Source: Candidatus Finniella inopinata (GTDB lineage Bacteria > Pseudomonadota > Alphaproteobacteria > Holosporales > Holosporaceae). Taken from it: a stretch of 64,000 nucleotides of DNA. Made by a program: the position numbers and the translations under genes. The stretch spans positions 62,001-126,000 of the forward strand of contig CAMCZV010000004.1 in assembly GCA_945888455.1 (NCBI GenBank). The letters run 5' to 3'. Under the pieces are notes generated by a model, which did not search any database, was not told the origin of the DNA, and saw only the letters and a program-made list of their open reading frames with translations. Each line of letters opens with the position of its first letter. The first letter of the stretch is position 1. Positions 34,966-44,207 of this stretch are shown here, one piece after another.

Positions 34966-35334
34966 ATCTGTTGTTTTTAATGGGTGTTGGTTAAGTGTTT
35001 ATAAAAAGTGTGCCCACTGTGTCCGTACAGGGTATATCAAACGGAGGGATGCCCTCTGACTGGGTTTTATCCAGCCCTGTCCTTCTGCGTCCAGTACGGG
35101 GGCGCAGCGGTGTGTACTAATGGGAGTCAGCGGGGTGTGCATTTGCGCCCATTAGATCCATCAGAGTATAGGTCTGATTCCAAAAATGACACGTTGTTTT
35201 TTCTGTTTGAATCAACCTTTGAACATAAAAAGAGGTTGGGTCAATGGCGCTCTGGGTTTTACGGGTAACATCCGTTTTAAACATCATGGCGGTGGGTAAA
35301 GCCCCCCCCAGAGTGGTGGCACCAGGCAGAGGGT
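34966..35334. other. Intergenic stretch with an inverted repeat
   Basis: No convincing gene. CTAATGGG at 35117-35124 is the reverse complement of CCCATTAG at 35148-35155, and GAGGG/CCCTC lies nearby around 35044-35058. A run of eight C sits near 35304. A small RNA is possible but no known one is recognised. Confidence 0.4.
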
Positions 35335-35928
35335 TTAGGGAATGCTGGCGCTAACAGAGGAACAGTTGGATTGGGGAAATTCGAGAGAAAACGTTTGGGG
35401 TTGACCCGATAAAATTTGAATATTTTCTAGAACATGGTCTCTTTTTATGATTGTTTTCTTGCCCGATGAATCGAATTCGCATAAAGAGAGTTGTATTTTC
35501 GGTGAAATAATTGTTTTATCCGATAAGTTTCGTATAGCTCCGTGACAGACCATTTTTCCTTCATCCGTACTTTGAAATGCAAAAGACGTCAGTTCCAATT
35601 TTGGCTTTTTTCTGTGATTAAACAGCAACTCTGTCCATCCGTCTACCCACGGCCCCAAAGTATCCAGACTCTGTCTGCCCAAATAAAAAGATCCGCTCCC
35701 CACGATACATAATGCAATAAAACCAATAATACGCCTTGTTCCAATGGAAAACCCACGTTGTTCTTTGCCCGATTCTTGTGGCACAGTGATCATCATGTTT
35801 TTGGATTCTGGCGCTGATTGATGCCAAATATGGCCGCATGCCGTACATCGTACTTGGCATCCCTTAGAGCCTAGGATGCTGTCGTCTAAATGGTAACGCA
35901 TTTTGCACGGGCGACATTGAACAATCAT
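35335..35928 (-). CDS. MJ0042-type zinc-ribbon membrane protein
   Basis: 197 residues. The N-terminus is an MJ0042 zinc ribbon: IVQCRPCKMRYHLDD and VRCTACGHIWHQ supply four Cys. A single membrane segment (IIGFIALCIVGSGSFYLG) follows, then a beta-rich C-terminal domain (LTSFAFQSTDEGKMVCHGAIRNLSDK) resembling DUF3426. This domain order is common in alphaproteobacteria, with no settled function. The C-terminal part would be periplasmic. Confidence 0.85.
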   Translation of the reverse strand: MIVQCRPCKMRYHLDDSILGSKGCQVRCTACGHIWHQSAPESKNMMITVPQESGKEQRGFSIGTRRIIGFIALCIVGSGSFYLGRQSLDTLGPWVDGWTELLFNHRKKPKLELTSFAFQSTDEGKMVCHGAIRNLSDKTIISPKIQLSLCEFDSSGKKTIIKRDHVLENIQILSGQPQTFSLEFPQSNCSSVSASIP

Positions 35929-36131
35929 GACATATGTGCGTGGGCAAAATAGATGATATAATTTTATGGTTTTTTAAACCCTTTGTCCAGAGTTTATTTT
36001 TAAATGATGCACTGTTGTGTATTTAGGGTTAACAGGACGGCTTTAAATTCGTCCTGAAGGAAGGCAAGGTGTCTAGCTAGTACATGATGATTGCAAATAT
36101 GTATAAAAGTTTCAATAAAAACCATAATGAA

Positions 36132-36322
36132 AATCATCCGAAATGAATCAAAAAATGAGAACGGATGGCAGGATAGGCGATATAATCATACATCAGGCCA
36201 TAGGAGGGGAGGGTGATTTTTTACTGTGAGTAACAAAAAATTCGTAAAAAAACAGGTGTACTTTTAAAAAAAAGTAAAATCAATCATCCGAAATTCAATC
36301 ATCCGAAATGAATCAAAAAATG
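36132..36322. repeat. 26-bp direct repeat, two full copies and one partial
   Basis: AATCATCCGAAATGAATCAA plus AAAATG is found exactly at 36132-36157 and 36297-36322. A partial copy (AATCATCCGAAAT) at 36282-36294 abuts the second, making a 15-bp tandem. Spacing between the full copies is 165 bp. Confidence 0.8.
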
Positions 36323-36335
36323 TCGAATCCCAAAA

Positions 36336-36367
36336 GCCCCCCTCACACACTTTTATATGAGGGGGCC
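36336..36367 (-). terminator. Rho-independent-type terminator of the RNase J gene
   Basis: GCCCCCCTCA and TGAGGGGGCC face each other around an AT-rich loop, with a T-run after the stem on the minus strand. It lies about 60 nt past the RNase J stop. Confidence 0.75.
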
Positions 36368-36427
36368 CTTTGTCGGACCATTCCCACCCCTAAGGTCCAA
36401 AGACGACAAAAGGGAGGGGGCGTGTGC

Positions 36428-38188
36428 TTATACCCAGACGCTGTGAACTCTGACCACAGGTTGAACGCCCCATTTTTTATAAAATAAATTGCGTATGCGT
36501 CGTGCCGCAGTGATGTGGGTGGGAGCAGAAGATTTTGAAGCAGGCGCCACGACAATGTTGCCTTCAGGTGCAGCAGAGGCAGATTTTGCGTCTTTTGCGC
36601 CTTTGGTCTTTTTTTTCAAATCACCCTGATTAATGGCCTCGGTGTACACCTCTGTAATCAAATTTTTAATTTGACTTTCCACCGCATCCCTTTCTGCTTC
36701 GTACTCGAAAACCCCGTGAGACATCACCGTGCGCGATAAAATCTTGCGATTTGCGCTGGATAATACCACAAAAACGAACAAGGATCCCCGATCCAGCAGC
36801 TCTTTTCTCTGGGTAACCACAGGACCGGTGTATTCCACCAAACGACGCCCATCCAGAGCCAATCTTCCCACAGGAACATCGCCCAATAATTTAACGGGTC
36901 CAGGGGAAAGATGGAAAATGTTTCCATTTTTTGGAACAATGGCAGACGGCACTCCTTTGGAAAGGGCAAAGGCCGCATGCTCTTTCAGATGAATGGCTTC
37001 TCCGTGCACAGGCACCACGATTTGAGGCTTTAACCAATCATACATTTGGGCCAATTCATCGCGACACGGATGTCCTGATACGTGCAAACCCTCTTTGTAC
37101 GTAATCATTTTAACGTTTTGCAAGGTTAAACGGTTTTGCAGGGCTGATATGGCTTCTTGATTGCCTGGAATGACCCGAGAAGAGAAAATGACCGTATCGT
37201 GTTCACCCAAAGTCACAAAAGGATGATCCTTGTTGGACATGCGGGTTAGGGCTGCCCGAGCTTCGGCTTGGCTGCCTGTGGTTAAAATCATGACGGATGC
37301 GTGGGTGTGATTTTTGACTTCTTCCACCGCAATAAATTGGAAAGAATCATCAAAATATCCGCAATGTCGCGCCGCATCGACCATGCGCTGTAATGATCTG
37401 CCCACCAAACATACTTTGCGGTGTGTGGCAACGGCGGCTTTGTAACAGCTGTGAATACGCGCCAAATTGGATGAAAAGCACGAAATAACCACACGCCCTT
37501 TGCAATCGGCCACCACATCATAGATGGCATTTTCCACATTGCCCTCGGATCCGGAAAACCCTTCTTCGAACACATTGGTCGAATCGCATACCAGAGCCAA
37601 AACGCCTTCTTGCCCCAACTCAATCAAGCGATTTTTGTCAATGGCCTTACCAATCAACGGTTTTGGGTCGATTTTCCAGTCGCCTGTATGAAAAATATTG
37701 CCGTGTGCCGTGCGAATCATCAAGGCACTGGGTTCTGGAATAGAGTGGGTCAGCGATACAAATTCGATGTTAAAATTGCCAACCTGAGTTCTGCTGAGCA
37801 AGGGGACTTCATTAACCTGAACCTTTAGGTTCAATTCTTTTAACTTTTCGCCCAAAATATAGGACGTAAATGGCGTGGCATACAGGGGGCAGTTTAAATA
37901 GCCCAAAAGATAGGCAACAGCACCCACATGGTCTTCATGAGCATGGGTGACAAAAAGCCCTTGCAGCTTGCTCAGATCCACACTCTCTACGAAATGGCGA
38001 ATGTCGCTCATTAAAACCATGTCTGGGCTGCGGGAAAATGTAATTCCATTGTCCACCATTAGCCATTGGCCGTCGCAACAATAGAAATTAGCATTCATTC
38101 CAATTTCCCCGCTTCCTCCTAAAGGAACAAAAGACAGTCCTTGTGGGTTTTCTAAAATTTTCTTAAATTGATGAGAAGGAGTACTCAC
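36428..38188 (-). CDS. rnj: Ribonuclease J
   Basis: 586 residues. A beta-CASP metallo-beta-lactamase RNase that degrades and matures RNA, with 5'-exonuclease and endonuclease activity. The metal site motif is THAHEDHVGAV, with further ligands in FHTGDWKIDP and VCDSTN. The beta-CASP domain contains ISCFSSNLARI and LTTGSQAEARAAL, and the C-terminal HVSGHP supplies the late His. The C-terminal domain is Lys/Ala-rich. The gene is followed by a terminator and stands alone. Confidence 0.96.
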   Translation of the reverse strand: MSTPSHQFKKILENPQGLSFVPLGGSGEIGMNANFYCCDGQWLMVDNGITFSRSPDMVLMSDIRHFVESVDLSKLQGLFVTHAHEDHVGAVAYLLGYLNCPLYATPFTSYILGEKLKELNLKVQVNEVPLLSRTQVGNFNIEFVSLTHSIPEPSALMIRTAHGNIFHTGDWKIDPKPLIGKAIDKNRLIELGQEGVLALVCDSTNVFEEGFSGSEGNVENAIYDVVADCKGRVVISCFSSNLARIHSCYKAAVATHRKVCLVGRSLQRMVDAARHCGYFDDSFQFIAVEEVKNHTHASVMILTTGSQAEARAALTRMSNKDHPFVTLGEHDTVIFSSRVIPGNQEAISALQNRLTLQNVKMITYKEGLHVSGHPCRDELAQMYDWLKPQIVVPVHGEAIHLKEHAAFALSKGVPSAIVPKNGNIFHLSPGPVKLLGDVPVGRLALDGRRLVEYTGPVVTQRKELLDRGSLFVFVVLSSANRKILSRTVMSHGVFEYEAERDAVESQIKNLITEVYTEAINQGDLKKKTKGAKDAKSASAAPEGNIVVAPASKSSAPTHITAARRIRNLFYKKWGVQPVVRVHSVWV

Positions 38189-38425
38189 TGCGGTAAAAAT
38201 ATATTATGATCGTTATCTTTATTCTAGCACGCTTTTTTCCATAAAAGATAGAATATCGCCCTTTTTTTTTGATTTTGCTCACCAATACACCCCCCCTATG
38301 GTTAGGCCTGGGCATGAACGTTGTTCATAGGGCCGTTGTTAATAAAAAAACCAATTTTTTACTCTTTTTTAATCAAACTTTGATTACAATGTTTTTAAGT
38401 AAAATATAAAATCAGTAAACTGTAT

Positions 38426-39079
38426 ATGAAAAAAAGAACATTAAAATTCATTCTTTCCACCGTTGTATTCGGTGTATTGGCCACAGCGTCATCCGCTCAC
38501 CAAAACCTATGGATTCAGACATCGGGCATGACATCGAATCTGTCATCGGCAAAAGGGGCCTCTGGTCAATCCAAACAGGTGACATCTCAAACCTATCGCG
38601 ATGAGGATGAATGGGTGAAAAAAACCATCGAAGTGACCACAGAAAATGGTGTAAAAACCACAACAATCACAGAAAAACGCAGCAAAGATGGTCACACAAA
38701 CGTAACAACGCAGGTCAAAACAGAAAAATTGGAAAATCCTAAATGCTGTGGAATGAAAAAATGGAAAAAATGGAAAAAATGGCTTCAACGCGACAAGAAC
38801 CATTCTGGAGGCGGACCACATCAAGACAATGGTGTGCTAGAGCAGGATGAATCCACCTCTGATGAACATGAAGACGCCGCAAGAGAAGACGCCGCAAGAG
38901 AACGCGCCCGTCAGATTATGGCCCAAAAAATCGCCAAAAAAATCGCCAAAAAAATGGCCCAACATCAAAAAAACATACAGAATCAGGCCAAGAGCATACA
39001 GAGCAGCATTCATGACGATATTCAGAAGAATATGGCTGCCCTTGACCAAGAAATCCAAAAATTATTTGGCATGGTTTAA
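38426..39079 (+). CDS. Hypothetical secreted, highly charged protein
   Basis: 217 residues, not recognised. The N-terminus (MKKRTLKFILSTVVFGVLATASSAHQ) is a clear signal peptide. After a Thr/Lys-rich part (VKKTIEVTTENGVKTTTITEKRS) come short repeats: KKWKKWKKW, DAAREDAARERA and KIAKKIAKKMA. The C-terminal 60 residues are Gln/Lys-rich and probably helical. The gene faces sua5 and shares a bidirectional terminator with it. Confidence 0.65.
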   Translation: MKKRTLKFILSTVVFGVLATASSAHQNLWIQTSGMTSNLSSAKGASGQSKQVTSQTYRDEDEWVKKTIEVTTENGVKTTTITEKRSKDGHTNVTTQVKTEKLENPKCCGMKKWKKWKKWLQRDKNHSGGGPHQDNGVLEQDESTSDEHEDAAREDAARERARQIMAQKIAKKIAKKMAQHQKNIQNQAKSIQSSIHDDIQKNMAALDQEIQKLFGMV

Positions 39080-39102
39080 ACCCATACTGGGTGCCGACAG
39101 CC

Positions 39103-39128
39103 AAAAAAAGGGGGGTAATGCCCCCTTT
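39103..39128. terminator. Bidirectional terminator between the secreted-protein gene and sua5
   Basis: AAAGGGGG and CCCCCTTT form an 8-bp stem around GTAATG, with seven A on the left, i.e. a U-run for minus-strand RNA. It lies 24 nt after the plus-strand stop and 77 nt past the sua5 stop. Confidence 0.8.
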
Positions 39129-39204
39129 GGTTTTCCAGGGCATAACGGTGTCCCAGAATTGATAGGGCAATCTAGCCCAATCGTCCAGCATCACCGTGGC
39201 CACA

Positions 39205-40197
39205 TTACACAGAACACGTCGCAGGGGCAAAGGCCGCGCATGCACGCAACAATCGGTCATTAATGGCGCAGCCTAGGCCCGTCTGGGGAATGGGCATAAC
39301 AGCGATTGTTTGGCACGCGCTTTGATCCAATTGGTGTAAAGCCGCAAACAAATTGGCCGCAGCTTGGGTAGTATTGCCCTCTAAACTCAGTTGTACACAC
39401 ACATTTGCACCCAATAATGGTGGACCAAAGGCCAACAGACCTTCACCATCTTTGATATGGGTCGCATTTAAACGCAGGGGTTTTTTAGGGGCATAATGGG
39501 CCAACAACTGGCCAGGACACAATACTTTGATGTCAGGGGCAGGGTTTGTGGTAATGGCATCGCCTTTTCCAGGTGCATAATCTGAAACTGAGGGTTCTTG
39601 AAACCCCAGCAATAGGGTGCTGATGTCTTCGACCGACAAAGCACCAGGACGCAATATATTGATGGGCCAAGTGCGGCCATCCAAAATGGTGGACTCTAGA
39701 CCATAAACACACGGCCCACCGTCTAAAATCGGTACATCCAAATCTTTGGCCACGTGCGCCGCAGTGGTGGGGCTGAGCTGGCCTGATAAATTGGCGCTGG
39801 GGGCCGCCAATGGACCCGGTAGAGCCCTTAAAATGTTTTGGATCATGGGGTGCGATGGCACCCGAATGGCGGCTGAATTTAATCCACCCGTTGCAGCCAG
39901 AGGAATGCGTGATGTGGGCGTCAACGATAACACCAACGTTAACGGCCCAGGCCAACATGCCGCAGCCAAATGCTGAGCCCACGGCGTCCAAACCACATCA
40001 GTCCTCGTATCTTCTAAACAGGCGTAATGTAAAATTAATGGATTGTGCTGGGGGCGATTTTTTAACGCATAAATATGTTGAACCGCTTGTTCATCATAAC
40101 CCAGACCCGCCAATCCATAGACCGTTTCCGTCGGCAAGGCCACAACCTCTTTGTTTAAAAGAAGGTTTATGGCCCGATTAATATCCGTAAAAATCAT
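39205..40197 (-). CDS. tsaC: L-threonylcarbamoyladenylate synthase, Sua5 type
   Basis: 330 residues, the two-domain Sua5 form. It makes threonylcarbamoyl-AMP for the t6A37 tRNA modification. The YrdC domain shows VALPTETVYGLAG, KNRPQHNPLILH, WPGPLTLVL, AIRVPSHP and APSANLSGQLSPTTA. The linker (LCPGQLLAHYAPKKPL) and the C-terminal Sua5 domain follow. It is the last gene of the rpiB-to-sua5 minus-strand run. Confidence 0.96.
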   Translation of the reverse strand: MIFTDINRAINLLLNKEVVALPTETVYGLAGLGYDEQAVQHIYALKNRPQHNPLILHYACLEDTRTDVVWTPWAQHLAAACWPGPLTLVLSLTPTSRIPLAATGGLNSAAIRVPSHPMIQNILRALPGPLAAPSANLSGQLSPTTAAHVAKDLDVPILDGGPCVYGLESTILDGRTWPINILRPGALSVEDISTLLLGFQEPSVSDYAPGKGDAITTNPAPDIKVLCPGQLLAHYAPKKPLRLNATHIKDGEGLLAFGPPLLGANVCVQLSLEGNTTQAAANLFAALHQLDQSACQTIAVMPIPQTGLGCAINDRLLRACAAFAPATCSV

Positions 40198-40269
40198 GGA
40201 TTTTTTTGGTAATGATAAGGTGTAGCCATTATTTTGGACAAACCAAATACAAGATCTTCAGTTATTGTG

Positions 40270-41244
40270 TCAGAAAAAACCCTTGCCCTCAACCTTGGTT
40301 CCTTTTTTATCGGGTGCATTATTCACACCATCCATCGTGGGTAAGCTCTTTCCAAACACCATGGCTTCTTTTAATTGCTGGCCAATATCCGAAACACTGC
40401 CTGGGGTGTACGGCACCATGATGGTGTTCATTTTTCCACCCATTCCCATTTCTTTCAGGGTATCAAAATATTGGGTCATTAAAATCAAGTGCATAATGGC
40501 ATCGTGATCGGCACCTGGGATGTGGGCCTGAAAATCGCAAAGAGACTCTTTTAATCCATCCATAATGGCTTTGCGTTGCCAAGAAATGCCTTTTCCGTGC
40601 AGAGCTTTGCTTTCGGCTTCGGCCTCGGCCTGTTTAACCTTTAAGATTTTTTCAGCTTCACCACGCTCATTGGCGGCAATGCGTAAACGTTGGGCCTCGT
40701 TAATTTCATTCATGGCGGCTTTGACTTTGGCGTCCGGCATAATATCCGTGACCAACGTTTGCGTAATGTCATAACCAAAATTATTCATGACCTCTTTTAA
40801 TTCATCGCGCACAGAAAGGGCAATGTCATCCTTGGTGGAAAATACATCGTCTAGCCTAATTTTGGGAACCCGAGAACGCACCACATCAAATACAAAAGCT
40901 TTGATTTGCTTTTCTGGATCATCCAGAGTATAAAACGCATCAAACACTTTATGCGGCAAAACCCGATATTGAACGGATGTGGTAATGTCCACAAAAACAT
41001 CGTCTAATGTCTTGGTTTCCACCTTGATGTCCAATTGCATCAAACGCAAACTGACCATACCTGCACATTTGTCCACCACTGGAATTTTAAAATGCAGGCC
41101 AGCAGAACATAGGGTGTGAAATTTTCCAAAACGTTCAAGAATATATACCGATTGCTGGGGAACGATGATATAGGATGCCACAACGATACAAAGCATAACG
41201 ACTAATACGAAGACAGCAATCAATGAAAAAAGTGGAATTAACAT
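40270..41244 (-). CDS. SPFH/stomatin-family membrane protein (QmcA-like)
   Basis: 324 residues. One N-terminal membrane segment (FSLIAVFVLVVMLCIVVASYIIV) precedes the SPFH domain (VYILERFGKFHTLCSAGLHFKIPVVDK). A coiled-coil tail rich in Ala/Glu (AQRLRIAANERGEAEKILKVKQAEAEAESKAL) follows. Such proteins form membrane microdomain cages that often work with proteases. No NfeD or protease partner is adjacent. Confidence 0.88.
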   Translation of the reverse strand: MLIPLFSLIAVFVLVVMLCIVVASYIIVPQQSVYILERFGKFHTLCSAGLHFKIPVVDKCAGMVSLRLMQLDIKVETKTLDDVFVDITTSVQYRVLPHKVFDAFYTLDDPEKQIKAFVFDVVRSRVPKIRLDDVFSTKDDIALSVRDELKEVMNNFGYDITQTLVTDIMPDAKVKAAMNEINEAQRLRIAANERGEAEKILKVKQAEAEAESKALHGKGISWQRKAIMDGLKESLCDFQAHIPGADHDAIMHLILMTQYFDTLKEMGMGGKMNTIMVPYTPGSVSDIGQQLKEAMVFGKSLPTMDGVNNAPDKKGTKVEGKGFF

Positions 41245-41476
41245 TGTGGTGGTTTACAATGATTATGAATGATGGTTTATCATAACTCTTTTTTTATAAA
41301 ATAATATGAATTCTGGGCCTGTTTGTTGCTGTTTTTTATGGTGCCTCTGACGCGATCTCTTCTAGATTTTTACAAAATTATTGCCCCGATCATTTTCTTT
41401 CTAACCCCATGCTCCCCGCTTTACAGACCCCAAATCCCTTGACCAAGTGCCCGCACCCATCAAAAACATGTCCTGC

Positions 41477-42412
41477 CTATAAATCTCTGCCCATGGCGAG
41501 AAATTTTTTGCGTCTTTTTTCTGCAAAGTGCGTTTGGTTTTTCATGGCCTGTAATTGAGAAAACAAGCACTGGCTGACACGATCAATGGTTTCTGCACAG
41601 TGTCGGTGTGCCCCACCTATGGGTTCTGGAATAATTTCATCAATCACACCAAGGGATTTTAAATGTTGTGCCGTTAATTTCTGAGCCATCGCCGCATCTT
41701 GTTTCTTGGTGGCCGTACGCCACAAAATAGAAGCGCACCCTTCAGGGGAAATCACAGAATAGACAGAGTGTTCCAACATGGCAATAAAATTGGCTGTGGC
41801 AAAGGCGACTGCTCCCCCCGATCCCCCTTCTCCGATAATGATGGATAAAATGGGTACTTTGATTTTTAAACTGGTGTCAATGCATTCGGCAATGGCTTGG
41901 GCTTGACCGCGTTCTTCGGCCTGCGTTCCCGCAGCTGCCCCAGGGGTATCCACCAAAAAAACCACAGGCAATCGAAATCGTTCGGCCAGCACCATTAATC
42001 GTTGGGCTTTTCGATACCCTTCTGGGCTGGCCATGCCAAAATGATGGTGAATGCGCGATGTGGTGTCGTGACCTTTTTCATGGCCCATAATCATGATGGG
42101 TATGCCCTTGAATAACCCCATTCCAGATACAACGGCATGATCTTCACCGAATAGACGATCGCCAGACAGGGGCACAAACTTATCCATCATGGCCGCAATG
42201 TAATCGCGGGCTTTTGGACGCTCTGGCAACCGAGCCACTTGAACCTTATCCCAAGGCGATAAATTTTTGTACAAATCGGACAGAGATTTGTGGTACTTTT
42301 TTTCCAGTTTTTGAATGTCTTCGTTGATCTTCAAAGACAAAGGCGCTGGCAGGGTTTTTAACCCCTCAATTCGATCTTTAAGCTCTTTGATATGGTTTTC
42401 AAAATCCAACAT
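41477..42412 (-). CDS. accA: Acetyl-CoA carboxylase carboxyltransferase subunit alpha
   Basis: 311 residues, normal. With AccD it transfers CO2 from biotin to acetyl-CoA, the first step of fatty acid synthesis. Seen are RDYIAAMMDKFVPLSGDRLFGEDHA, the PGAAAGTQAEERGQ core, GEGGSGGAVAFA and EGCASILWRTA. It sits between mlaC and the SPFH gene on the minus strand. Confidence 0.97.
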   Translation of the reverse strand: MLDFENHIKELKDRIEGLKTLPAPLSLKINEDIQKLEKKYHKSLSDLYKNLSPWDKVQVARLPERPKARDYIAAMMDKFVPLSGDRLFGEDHAVVSGMGLFKGIPIMIMGHEKGHDTTSRIHHHFGMASPEGYRKAQRLMVLAERFRLPVVFLVDTPGAAAGTQAEERGQAQAIAECIDTSLKIKVPILSIIIGEGGSGGAVAFATANFIAMLEHSVYSVISPEGCASILWRTATKKQDAAMAQKLTAQHLKSLGVIDEIIPEPIGGAHRHCAETIDRVSQCLFSQLQAMKNQTHFAEKRRKKFLAMGRDL

Positions 42413-42487
42413 AGGGACCGATCACGATGGCGTTTTTTACGTATTGTACCAAATATACTCCGCTGTGACGACCCTATTCTTTGATTA

Positions 42488-43156
42488 TTACGCCTTGCGT
42501 ACCGATGCTGGTTTAGACGTTGCGCCTCTCTTTGAAACTTGGCCCTCTATGGCCTTTAAAAAGGCAGGTATTGCATTACGATTTTGACGCATCAAAGAGG
42601 CATACTCTTTTCTTTTGGCATCAACCAAATCCAATTTTTCGACAAAAAGATTGCGTATTTTTCCGGCTGCCACCTGAAAGCGAACATCCACAGTGCGGCC
42701 GTCTTCTGCATTGATCACTTTGCAATGCGCATCGTATGCATTGGGTTTGTTTTGAACAGGGGCGATTTTGGCGATTTCTAGGCTGCTGAGGTATTTTTTA
42801 GATACCCTTTGGAACGTCCGAACCACATTTTGTGTTAACAGATTTTTGAAGTGTGTTTTTTCTGCGTTGGAAAAAGACTTCCAATGGGGAAATAAGATAT
42901 AGGATGCAATTTTATCAATATCCCAAATGGACAAAACCAATGCCGTCAGCTGATCCGCCTTTGTTTTTTCAGATGTTTTGCCAGAGGTAATCTGTTTTGC
43001 CGATTCGTACAAACGGTTGATCAGCAATTTTGCGGAATGTGCTCCTGCATCTGCAGAAGCCGAATCAATAGAAGACTGTTTTTTGGATGTTTGGGGGCCG
43101 GCAACAATACTGTTGCAAAGAATGGTGCAAAAGCAAATGAATAATAGGTGATTCAT
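42488..43156 (-). CDS. mlaC: MlaC-like periplasmic phospholipid shuttle
   Basis: 222 residues with a signal peptide (LLFICFCTILCNSIVAG). The Tol_Tol_Ttg2/MlaC family pattern is seen: SIWDIDKIASYILFPHWKSFSNAEKTHFKNLL and AHCKVINAEDGRTVDVRFQV. MlaC carries phospholipids between the outer-membrane MlaA and the MlaFEDB transporter. mlaA lies 158 nt upstream, as in other alphaproteobacteria; the ABC part is not in the window. Confidence 0.88.
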   Translation of the reverse strand: MNHLLFICFCTILCNSIVAGPQTSKKQSSIDSASADAGAHSAKLLINRLYESAKQITSGKTSEKTKADQLTALVLSIWDIDKIASYILFPHWKSFSNAEKTHFKNLLTQNVVRTFQRVSKKYLSSLEIAKIAPVQNKPNAYDAHCKVINAEDGRTVDVRFQVAAGKIRNLFVEKLDLVDAKRKEYASLMRQNRNAIPAFLKAIEGQVSKRGATSKPASVRKA

Positions 43157-43314
43157 AATGAAAAACTCGTGTAATAACTTGAACTGACGATTGTCATATG
43201 GTTTTTATCAGGCTGCTCGATCCATCTTATAACCAAAACAATGTACAAGGAGAAATATAGGTACTGGGACAGTATACCATTAAAATGTGATTTTTGTCTG
43301 AAAAATTATATCCC

Positions 43315-44199
43315 CTAATCCAATAAATCGGGTGGCTGTTCTGTGGCCGAATCTGTGGTTTTTGCGGTGCCCTCTGTCCCCCTTACATCATCATCGTCCA
43401 ATAAATCGGGTGGCTGTTCTGTGGCCAAATCTGTGGTTTTTGCGGTGCCCTCTGTCCCCCTTACATCATCATCACCACGTGACATTAAGTAGGTGTTACG
43501 CAAAGCCTCGTACCCATCGTCAAAGGTTTCTCCTAAGTCGTATTGTATGCTGGTAATTTTGGCTTGAGTGATCAAATACGATGCAGGATAATAGGCTATC
43601 GCCGTTTTTTTGTAATAGGTTGTGGGCAAAAGGGTGCAATCCACGGCTTGACCAATGGCATCACGCAAACTGCTGGGGCCTAAAAGAGGCATGACCAAAA
43701 AGGGCCCCGGCGGAACCTTTAAAATTCCTTGCAACGTCTTTCCAAAATCTTGACGCTGGGGTGTAATCTTTAATACGGATGCAAAATCAAACAACCCACA
43801 CAGGCCAAAGGTCAGGTTAAAGAACAATCGTGCCGTATGGGCCAAAAAGTCATGGATTTTGCCTTGAAACACACAGTTGGCTATGCTCATAGGCGTTTCC
43901 ACCGTATCCATTACACTGGTGATGCGATTTTTTATACACAGCGGCATAACCCGATAAAAACCAATAAATGGGCGAAAAATACTGTTATCCAAGGCGTTAT
44001 TAAAGGAAAACATGGCCCGATTAAAGGATTCCAGTGGATCTCTGGGGTCTTTTGCAATGGGCTCATCTTTAGGCTCTTTGTCATTCGTTGGGTTAACGGG
44101 CGGGTGCCGGTAATGGGGCGCAGAAACGCATAAACATTGGGGGTGGTGCTTTGCGCATCCTGACAGGGCAAGGCCAAATAATAAAATACGAAAACACAT
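43315..44199 (-). CDS. mlaA: MlaA (VacJ) lipoprotein with C-terminal tandem repeat
   Basis: 294 residues. A lipoprotein signal (CFRILLFGLALSGC) is followed by the MlaA core: DPLESFNRAMFSFNNALDN, RLFFNLTFGLCGLFDFA, FGKTLQGILKVPPGPFLVMPLLGPSSLRDAIG. It removes phospholipids from the outer leaflet of the outer membrane. The last 52 residues are two copies of a 26-residue unit beginning DDDVRGTEGTAKTTD and ending ATEQPPDLLD; they differ at one residue. This tail is not part of the family. It follows pssA by 8 nt. Confidence 0.93.
   Translation of the reverse strand: MCFRILLFGLALSGCAKHHPQCLCVSAPHYRHPPVNPTNDKEPKDEPIAKDPRDPLESFNRAMFSFNNALDNSIFRPFIGFYRVMPLCIKNRITSVMDTVETPMSIANCVFQGKIHDFLAHTARLFFNLTFGLCGLFDFASVLKITPQRQDFGKTLQGILKVPPGPFLVMPLLGPSSLRDAIGQAVDCTLLPTTYYKKTAIAYYPASYLITQAKITSIQYDLGETFDDGYEALRNTYLMSRGDDDVRGTEGTAKTTDLATEQPPDLLDDDDVRGTEGTAKTTDSATEQPPDLLD
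43320..43475. repeat. 78-bp tandem repeat, two copies, at the 3' end of mlaA
   Basis: 43320-43397 and 43398-43475 are almost identical (for example CCGAATCT versus CCAAATCT). The period is 26 codons, so copy-number change keeps the frame. Confidence 0.9.
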
Positions 44200-44207
44200 A
44201 ATGTTTA

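Larger units (their letters stand above)
35929..36427. other. Intergenic stretch with direct repeats
   Basis: No gene seen. It is AT-rich and holds the repeated word described separately and the RNase J terminator at its right end. Confidence 0.5.

Noticed and set aside
35117-35155. Inverted repeat considered as a known small RNA (SRP RNA, 6S, tmRNA)
   Set aside because: None of the conserved words of those RNAs was found in or around it.
35008-35268. 86-codon frame after the MFS gene
   Set aside because: No start signal, no recognised family, and an inverted repeat inside it; treated as intergenic.
36132-36322. Direct repeats considered as a CRISPR array
   Set aside because: Only two full copies with irregular spacing and no cas genes.
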